10,549 nucleotides of DNA from JABWBR01 sp036741235 (GTDB taxonomy: Bacteria > Bacteroidota > Bacteroidia > Chitinophagales > Saprospiraceae). The stretch covers positions 1 to 10,549 of the forward strand of contig DAINSQ010000160.1 of NCBI GenBank assembly GCA_036741235.1, in the 5' to 3' direction. Below are positions 6,131 to 10,549 of the stretch, piece by piece; the first letter of the stretch is position 1; every line of letters starts with the position of its first letter. The notes beneath the pieces were generated by a model. That model had not been told where the DNA came from, made no database searches, and was given only the letters and a program-made list of their open reading frames with translations. The position numbers were made by a program, and so were the translations under genes.

Positions 6131-8046
6131 GACTGGTAGTTTTTATCATAAATCCGAATGAAAGCCGCCTCCTGAAGTTGTTCAAACGACACCGGCTCAT
6201 AGCGCGGTCCCGCTTGCCAGTCGCCGGGCATGGCATCATCAAAATCGGCCATTTCGAAGCGATGCGGCTCCATTTTTGTCACAAAATCACGCCCCAGCAC
6301 CCAGCCGATTTTCTGGTAATCGCCATAAAAATAAGCTTCCAATAGCGGCAGTACAGATTGGGCGAACACCTCCTTGAGCCCATCGAGCGTATCAATCTCA
6401 AGAAAATAAGCATGGCCGATCGCATAATCGCTACCCAGCAAAACCTCGATACGGTCGTTGATGGCAGTCAGCAAACGCTGCAAGTCTATTCCCGCAATCA
6501 TTGGCGAGATCGCCATTTTGGGCAGCAGAGCGGGGTCGGGGCGCAGCGACTGGAAGGCAAACCGGCGGCGCAGCGCCAGGTCGAGCTGGGTTGTCGACCG
6601 GTCGGAAGAATTCATTGTACCAATGATAAAAAGATTGGGCGGAACCGAAAAATACGTTTTTGAATAAGGTAATACTACACTCAAGGCCTCCAGCCGTCCT
6701 TCGCGTTTATCGGTTTCGATCAGGGAGATCAGGTCGCCAAAAATCGCCGGCACATTGCCCCGGTTGATCTCATCGATGATGAGCACATATTTTTTGCACT
6801 TATCGATAAGCTGGTCGGGCAAGGCGGCAACATCTTCAATCACATCCAGCGCGGTTTCCCCGTCGGGAGTCCATTGCTGTTGTACCATCTGTTGCAGATG
6901 GTAGTCCAGCTCAAATTGATGCAAAGCGCCCATAATAGCGATATAAGCGCTGGTATCTTTGGCGCCGACGAGGTGTGGCAGCGCCTCGTCGGCCATCATT
7001 TCCTCTACTGAAGCAAACCGGTTGTATAGCTTTCGCAAAATTTTCTTTTGAATCGTATACACAGTAAACGATTTCTCGGGCCTCACTGCCAGATTCCCGT
7101 AAGGCAATACGCGATGCAAAAAAAGCCGCTTGTTATCGGGAGTTTGGAAAAAAGAAAATGCGGGCGTCTTGAGGTAGGCCAAAAATTCGGCATACAAGCG
7201 ACTGAATTTCAATTGTGTAGCTGGGGGAGGTTGTTCAGTGAGCAGCGTTTCAATAAAAGTATTTCGGGCATCCGTACACATCAATTTAAAAATGCCGTCC
7301 TGGATGACATAACTGAGTCCTTCTTGTGTAGCCAGGGGTTTGATGCCCTCAACGAAATCTTCATAGCTAAAAGCCTGATGAAACGTGATAAAAGCGATTT
7401 GCCCGGCGCCGAGATATTCCTCAAAGCGGCGTTTGAGGAATATCCTGTCTTCCAGCGCCAATTCTTCCAAAGGTCGGTTTTCGATAATGGAAAGCGCATG
7501 ATTAATCGTCAGGTAAGTTTTTCCAGTGCCGGGCGGGCCGTAAAGGATCAGGTTGAGCGGGTGGCTAAACGGAGGGCGGGTTTCGTAGGGTACGGAAGGC
7601 TCCGCAGCAAGGTCTATACGCTGCGCCCATTGTTCCATGTGGCGGTACTGCATTTCGGTAACGGCAAAATTTGAACCGGGCAGCCCGACGGGCAAACCTG
7701 CCAGTTGAACATCGCCGGCGATAGTGTCGCGAGATACCGGTTTTTGCCACAGGTTGTAATCCAGTTGAAGTAAAACCCGCGGGGCATCAGCGGGCGGCTC
7801 TACAAAAAAAGCTGCCTCTGCCTCGTCAATCGGGTAATCGCCGGGCGGGGCAGATACCGTGGCCAGCCCGTAACATGCCGGCGAGCGGCCCGACTGCCAC
7901 AAAATTACTTTGTCGCCCGCGTTAATATCTTTAGCATGCGAGGTAACGGCAAAACTTTTCAAGGCATTGGCTTGCAATGCATCACGCAGCCGGAAAACCC
8001 GGGGATTGGACTGGAATAACCAGTATCGGATGGTGGCTTCCGCCAT
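6127..8046 (-). CDS. mcrB: EVE-domain McrB-like AAA+ GTPase of a type IV restriction system
   Basis: A 639-residue protein, first gene of the operon. Residues 7-135 are an EVE (PUA-like) domain: RYWLFQSNP, then a GDKVILWQSG turn at 44-53 and CYGLATV. In McrB homologues such domains read modified bases such as 5-methylcytosine. The AAA+ module has Walker A GPPGTGKT (170-177), the McrB motif TFHQAFSYEDFVEGIKP (221-237), Walker B LIIDEINRGN with D425-E426, the nucleotide-specificity motif as N479-S-S-D482 in place of NTAD, and arginines in LALRRRF (490-496). About 155 residues (258-412) separate GIFKLMC from the Walker B strand, far more than in E. coli McrB. The protein should form a GTP-driven translocating ring that binds modified DNA and recruits McrC. 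The ATG at 8046 immediately precedes the EVE domain. No methyltransferase gene is nearby, as expected for type IV restriction. Confidence 0.9.
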   Translation of the reverse strand: MAEATIRYWLFQSNPRVFRLRDALQANALKSFAVTSHAKDINAGDKVILWQSGRSPACYGLATVSAPPGDYPIDEAEAAFFVEPPADAPRVLLQLDYNLWQKPVSRDTIAGDVQLAGLPVGLPGSNFAVTEMQYRHMEQWAQRIDLAAEPSVPYETRPPFSHPLNLILYGPPGTGKTYLTINHALSIIENRPLEELALEDRIFLKRRFEEYLGAGQIAFITFHQAFSYEDFVEGIKPLATQEGLSYVIQDGIFKLMCTDARNTFIETLLTEQPPPATQLKFSRLYAEFLAYLKTPAFSFFQTPDNKRLFLHRVLPYGNLAVRPEKSFTVYTIQKKILRKLYNRFASVEEMMADEALPHLVGAKDTSAYIAIMGALHQFELDYHLQQMVQQQWTPDGETALDVIEDVAALPDQLIDKCKKYVLIIDEINRGNVPAIFGDLISLIETDKREGRLEALSVVLPYSKTYFSVPPNLFIIGTMNSSDRSTTQLDLALRRRFAFQSLRPDPALLPKMAISPMIAGIDLQRLLTAINDRIEVLLGSDYAIGHAYFLEIDTLDGLKEVFAQSVLPLLEAYFYGDYQKIGWVLGRDFVTKMEPHRFEMADFDDAMPGDWQAGPRYEPVSFEQLQEAAFIRIYDKNYQS

Positions 8047-8167
8047 AGTGCTGTCTATTATTACTAAAAGTATAAGTGCAGCTATAAAAATAGTCTCTTT
8101 TACCTGTTTAAACTACTGTATTGCTGTATTAATCTTGGCTCAACCCATGCAAAAAACACAAAACTTA

Positions 8168-8186
8168 CAACCTGCAACCTGCAACC
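8168..8186. repeat. Short 7-base tandem repeat (CAACCTG)
   Basis: CAACCTG occurs twice in full (8168-8174, 8175-8181) followed by CAACC, 2.7 copies in all. It lies in the 184-base divergent region between mcrB and the membrane-protein gene. It could be a small slippage tract or a protein-binding site; nothing in the sequence decides. Confidence 0.6.
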
Positions 8187-8230
8187 GACGTTGATAAGCA
8201 TATTAACTTAGCCGCACAAACCGGAAAAAA

Positions 8231-8716
8231 ATGGAAGAGCCGTTATACATTTTTCAGCCCGACACGACCGAAGATGCCCTGTCGCTGGGCATTGCGCTGG
8301 CTATAACTTTGGCCGGCGGCGTCGGATTGTATTTTCTATACCGAAAAAAAGTAGAAAAAGACCAACGCATCAGGCATCACCTGCTGCAAATGCTGGTATT
8401 TTTTGCCACAATCATCGCCGGCGGCGCAGCAATGTTCAGCTATTTGTCGATGCGGAAAACGGGAGAAGTGATATTGTATCGCACTCATTTGCTAACTCCG
8501 TATGGCGACGTATCATTTGACGCCATTGAAAAAGCAAGCATCATCGACAACAAAGAGCCGTCGGTTATCGACCCCAATGCATCGAGACGGGCGGTTCGCC
8601 TGCTGGTGATAGAGGAAAAAAGCGGAAAAACACACGTTATGTCAGAGAAAAACTATGACATTAACGCCATGATGGGGCGCCTCAGGGAAGCTGTTGAACA
8701 AGCGTCAGAGCGTTGA
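8231..8716 (+). CDS. Small membrane protein of unknown function, two TM segments plus a soluble tail
   Basis: A 161-residue protein I do not recognise. The acidic N-terminus is followed by two membrane segments at about residues 17-37 (LSLGIALAITLAGG and onward) and 52-72 (LLQMLVFFATIIAGG and onward), joined by a strongly basic loop (RKKVEKDQRIRHH) that should face the cytoplasm. After a second basic stretch (MRKTGE) comes a tail of about 85 residues with strands such as VILYRTHLLTPYGDVSF, AVRLLVIEEKSGKTHVM and a final helix (DINAMMGRLREAVEQ). This resembles the small pleckstrin-like domains often fused to bacterial TM pairs, which is a structural guess. It is divergent from mcrB and lacks the 4-base coupling of that operon, so I do not count it as part of it. 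Its TGA directly abuts the stop of the convergent gene. Confidence 0.75.
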   Translation: MEEPLYIFQPDTTEDALSLGIALAITLAGGVGLYFLYRKKVEKDQRIRHHLLQMLVFFATIIAGGAAMFSYLSMRKTGEVILYRTHLLTPYGDVSFDAIEKASIIDNKEPSVIDPNASRRAVRLLVIEEKSGKTHVMSEKNYDINAMMGRLREAVEQASER

Positions 8717-9097
8717 TCAGGACCGTGTAAACTCGGCTTTTCGCACAATTCCGGTAAAAGAATGCAATTCCAGGATATAACTGCCTGCAGAAAATTGCGT
8801 GAGATCCAGTTCGTAGATCGTATTTACCGGCAAATCAAAAACGTCGTCATTCAACAACGTTTTGCCATTGCTGTCTTTTACCACGATGCTGCTCAGATTG
8901 ACGCTCAGCGTCTCAAAATCGATGTAGTAAATTTGATTTTCCTCGTCGAGGTACATGGCCCAACCCTTGTTGTCCGAGTTGGAGTAATCAACGCTTGCCT
9001 GACCGGCCGGTTGAGCATCAGCCACTGCTTCCTGCGCCACTACGCCGCTCAAGCATCCCAGTACAAGTGCCAAGAGGAAACTAAATTTCAACTGCAT
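8717..9097 (-). CDS. Small secreted protein with C-terminal beta-sandwich
   Basis: A 126-residue protein. Residues 1-21 form a clear Sec signal (MQLKF, then a Leu/Val core, with cleavage likely after VVA21). After a short Ala- and Asp-rich linker, residues about 60-126 form a compact strand-rich domain: SVNLSSIVVKDSNGKTLLND, then IYELDLTQFSAGSYILELHS and a short basic end. This layout resembles DUF3244-like and T9SS C-terminal beta-sandwich domains, with the same V-x-D-x-x-G-K and L-x-x-F-x-A-G-x-Y-x-L pattern, so it is probably a small exported or surface protein. The function is unknown. The ATG at 9097 lies 3 bases before the assembly gap, so its leader is partly missing. The stop abuts that of the upstream membrane-protein gene. 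Confidence 0.75.
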   Translation of the reverse strand: MQLKFSFLLALVLGCLSGVVAQEAVADAQPAGQASVDYSNSDNKGWAMYLDEENQIYYIDFETLSVNLSSIVVKDSNGKTLLNDDVFDLPVNTIYELDLTQFSAGSYILELHSFTGIVRKAEFTRS

Positions 9098-9100
9098 AAC

Positions 9101-9110
9101 NNNNNNNNNN
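9101..9110. other. Assembly gap (10 N)
   Basis: Ten undetermined bases interrupt the leader of the small secreted-protein gene. A run of exactly ten looks like a nominal scaffold-gap length, so the true distance between the two sides is unknown, and the join itself depends on the scaffolding. Confidence 0.95.
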
Positions 9111-9154
9111 GATTGAGCTGCATTAAAGGTATTTTAATCATTCAAAATGCGACG

Positions 9155-9182
9155 CAAAGATAATTCAGAATTTTACTTCAAA
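9155..9182 (-). promoter_or_regulatory. Candidate promoter for the small secreted-protein gene
   Basis: On the minus strand 9162-9155 reads TATCTTTG, an exact TAnnTTTG -7 box of the Bacteroidota sigma factor. Upstream, 9182-9179 reads TTTG, a -33 box, with a 16-base spacer that is a little shorter than usual. It points toward the ATG at 9097, across the assembly gap. Confidence 0.45.
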
Positions 9183-9243
9183 AAAGGATTTTTCTCAACA
9201 AAAACATCTTGTTATGAGATATTGGTAGCTTTATCTTATATTG

Positions 9244-9279
9244 TTCCAAATTTTATTTTTATTCCGAATTTTATTTTTT
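9244..9279. repeat. 18-base tandem duplication in AT-rich DNA
   Basis: 9244-9261 (TTCCAAATTTTATTTTTA) and 9262-9279 (TTCCGAATTTTATTTTTT) are adjacent copies matching at 16 of 18 positions. It probably arose by replication slippage. No function is evident. Confidence 0.65.
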
Positions 9280-9451
9280 TATACTCCGATATAATATTGT
9301 ATATTCTGATTTCAAAAAAAACTTCCTCGTTTTTTTTTCGTATGCCTGTAGTCCGCTATCTAAATCCAGCCACTATACCAGCGATTACCCGCAATCTGAA
9401 GACTGATATACAAATCCTCCGAAAACCACTACGCGGGTCTTGGTGATTATA

Positions 9452-9494
9452 TTTCAGGCATATTCACTATCTTTCGACCTGAATATGCCAGAAA
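9452..9494. promoter_or_regulatory. Long dyad upstream of the DUF1801 gene, operator or leader hairpin
   Basis: The arms 9452-9466 (TTTCAGGCATATTCA) and 9480-9494 (TGAATATGCCAGAAA) are inverse complements at 14 of 15 positions, including a perfect 10-base core (9457-9466 with 9480-9489). The 13-base centre contains TATCTTTC (9468-9475), one base off the TAnnTTTG -7 box. The right arm ends 18 bases before the ATG at 9513. This fits a repressor operator straddling a promoter or, if transcribed, a hairpin in the leader. It is followed by As rather than Ts on the plus strand, so it is not a terminator in that direction. Confidence 0.55.
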
Positions 9495-9512
9495 AACTAC
9501 AAACACAATAAT

Positions 9513-9968
9513 ATGAAAGCCGCCGGTAACACCGTCAAAGAAATTCTGATCAACCTCCCGGAGGATAGAGCAGAGCCTTTTAACAAGCTACACGATGTCA
9601 TTGTGCAAAACCTGCCCGAAGGTTTTGAAGCAGCCATTAGTTATGGCGGGTTGGGTTATGTGGTTCCCCATAGCATTTATCCTGCGGGATACCATTGTAA
9701 ACCTAGCGAGCCGCTGCCATTTGCAGGAATTGCTTCGCAAAAACATTCTATTAATTTATACCATATGGGAATTTATTCCGATCCTGAACTATTGGAATGG
9801 TTCGTAACAGAATACCCCAGGCACTGTAAGCAAAAACTTGACATGGGAAAAAGTTGTATCCGCTTTAAAAAGCTGAATGATATCCCCTATGAACTCATCG
9901 GCGAATTAATGAAAAAAATGAGTGTGAAAGAATGGATAAATATTTATGAAACCAAATTGAAAAAATAG
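9513..9968 (+). CDS. DUF1801 family protein (YdhG/frataxin-like)
   Basis: A 151-residue protein matching the DUF1801 family over almost its full length. It starts with the helix VKEILINLPEDRAEPFNKLH, followed by the conserved GFEAAISYGGLGYVVPHS region, then PFAGIASQKHSINLYHMG, KQKLDMGKSCIRFKK and the family's ending pattern DIPYELIGELMKKMSVKEW. Family knowledge: B. subtilis YdhG (Fra) of this family has been linked to iron delivery for Fe-S and haem synthesis; most members are uncharacterised, so a metal role here is only possible. The protein is soluble and cytoplasmic, with no signal. The ATG at 9513 fits the family start. Its codons look more AT-rich than those of the genes left of the gap. 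It stands alone, downstream of a conspicuous dyad that may regulate it. Confidence 0.85.
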   Translation: MKAAGNTVKEILINLPEDRAEPFNKLHDVIVQNLPEGFEAAISYGGLGYVVPHSIYPAGYHCKPSEPLPFAGIASQKHSINLYHMGIYSDPELLEWFVTEYPRHCKQKLDMGKSCIRFKKLNDIPYELIGELMKKMSVKEWINIYETKLKK

Positions 9969-10163
9969 GCAATATTTCAATCCATACAAGCGCTAAGAAA
10001 CCGTTTTAGAACTAGTAAAATTGCGCTTTCTGAACCAGCATATTCGTTGATAATCTGGTAGACTTTGGTAACGTGGTTTTTCTAATAATAAGATTTATAA
10101 ACCTGTTTCTTAAACACTACAAAAAAGAGGAGTAGAACGTAAATTGGAATATGGAAGCCCCTG

Positions 10164-10331
10164 TCAAAACGAATAATCCACATTGATCAAAGCAAACGCC
10201 GGTACGGCCTGGACAGCGCTTCTGAACACTAAATAATCGCTGTTTTGCAATAACGAAAACTCGTCAATATTGGGTACATTGACAATGCGAAGCCCCAACA
10301 TCATAGGCTTGCGATTTTGGTAATTATTCAG
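10164..10331 (-). pseudogene. C-terminal coding tail, outer-membrane-barrel-like, without its own start
   Basis: Read leftward from 10331, the frame encodes 55 protein-like residues (LNNYQNRKPMMLGLRIVN, then DYLVFRSAVQAV) ending ALINVDYSF and TGA. A final alternating strand closing on Phe is typical of outer-membrane beta-barrel C-termini. The frame stays open upstream to a TGA at 10416-10418, but that part (Pro/Leu-rich) looks like the shadow of the cysteine-rich frame. No convincing start exists; the only ATGs (10304, 10301) would give at most 46 residues. It begins almost exactly where the cysteine-rich frame stops, so it is either the frameshifted end of that gene or a remnant of another. 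Confidence 0.4.
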
Positions 10332-10548
10332 TAGCGGCTCCGCAGAAGGTGGAGTGTCCGGCAGCGCAAGCGCATGCTCTGAACCCGGCCGAAGCGGCGG
10401 CGCAAGTTGAAGCGGTCACGGTACATTCTCCGTTTGAAAACTGGTAAGTACAAGCCATCACGTCATCGAAATTGATGTTGGCAGTAGCGAGTTCACTTTC
10501 AGCGATTGACAAATCGGTAACGCGTCCGTCGGTGTGTTGAATGCTGAT
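10324..10548 (-). CDS. Cysteine-rich C-terminal part of an unknown protein (runs off the right edge)
   Basis: The frame is open from the right edge of the window to TAA at 10324-10326, giving 74 residues without a start inside the window. The other two leftward frames are broken early, which supports this one. The visible part begins ISIQHTDGRVTDLSIAESEL and then carries six cysteines within about 45 residues (MAC, GEC, STC, RACAC, TFC) set among Ala, Ser, Thr and Gly. The cysteines could be disulfide-bonded in an exported protein, bind metal, or belong to a modified-peptide core; nothing visible decides. I do not recognise a family. A TTG at 10512 is in frame, but the coding character continues upstream of it, so it is not a convincing start. 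Confidence 0.45.
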   Translation of the reverse strand: MSIQHTDGRVTDLSIAESELATANINFDDVMACTYQFSNGECTVTASTCAAASAGFRACACAAGHSTFCGAATE

Positions 10549-10549
10549 C

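Larger units (their letters stand above)
9098..9512. other. AT-rich intergenic region with assembly gap, no supported gene
   Basis: This 415-base stretch contains the N run, a candidate minus-strand promoter at 9155-9182, an 18-base tandem duplication at 9244-9279 and a dyad at 9452-9494. It is visibly more AT-rich than the rest of the window, with several T-runs. The one longer open frame in it (9147-9446, +) encodes a Phe/Ile-rich product without a recognisable domain and is best read as an effect of base composition. Confidence 0.6.

Noticed and set aside
7048..7674. Plus-strand open frame of 208 codons inside mcrB
   Set aside because: It lies opposite the Walker A and insert region of a convincingly conserved McrB and has no recognisable motif.
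8107..8137. TTTA-N19-TAATCTTG as a promoter for the membrane-protein gene
   Set aside because: The spacing is right but each box has one mismatch and the leader would be over 90 bases, so chance is as likely.
9147..9446. Open frame of 99 codons on + in the AT-rich region
   Set aside because: It is Phe/Ile-rich with no domain, contains the 18-base tandem duplication as PNFIF-PNFIF, overlaps a good minus-strand promoter candidate and has no supporting context.
9440..9475. TTG-N25-TATCTTTC as a full promoter for the DUF1801 gene
   Set aside because: The spacer is too long for the usual -33/-7 arrangement. Only the -7-like box inside the dyad was kept, as a tentative note.
1..10549. CRISPR arrays, tRNA or rRNA genes, insertion sequences and integrases
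   Set aside because: No regularly spaced repeats, cloverleaf-like segments, rRNA-like stretches, transposase or integrase motifs were seen on either strand.

Overview
The window looks like chromosome of a Bacteroidota bacterium, most likely from the Saprospiria/Chitinophagia side of the phylum. The evidence is a DUF4403-type lipoprotein, a secreted PDZ protein that ends in a type IX secretion (T9SS)-like sorting domain, several lipoprotein and Sec signals, starts without clear Shine-Dalgarno sequences, and candidate promoters matching the phylum's TAnnTTTG -7 box. The species cannot be named from the sequence alone.

Layout from left to right. (1) The 3' part of a small lipoprotein gene (+) meets a DUF4403-type lipoprotein gene (-) tail to tail, and their stop codons share the four bases TTAA. 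(2) Divergent from the DUF4403 gene is a 602-residue secreted protein with four PDZ domains and a T9SS-like C-terminal domain. It ends just before a strong hairpin. (3) A leftward three-gene operon at 8046 to 3765 encodes an EVE-McrB AAA+ GTPase, an 11-repeat ankyrin protein and an McrC nuclease. Both junctions are 4-base ATGA stop/start overlaps. (4) A small two-TM membrane protein (+) and a small secreted protein (-) converge with directly abutting stop codons. (5) A 10-N assembly gap is followed by an AT-rich stretch without a credible gene. (6) A DUF1801 gene (+) is preceded by a long dyad. (7) At the right edge lie two leftward coding pieces in different frames: a cysteine-rich C-terminus that runs off the window, and a 55-residue tail that looks like the end of an outer-membrane beta-barrel.

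The centrepiece is the McrBC type IV restriction cassette. Its EVE domain should read modified DNA bases, the AAA+ module should translocate using GTP, and the PD-(D/E)xK domain of McrC should cut. The unusual element is the ankyrin-repeat gene locked between mcrB and mcrC by translational coupling. Its product carries what looks like a lipoprotein signal, so the operon would place one of its three products outside the cytoplasm. This is the best candidate for an undescribed system here. The remaining genes look like ordinary Bacteroidota envelope genes. The 195 bases at 9969-10163 hold nothing I can identify.
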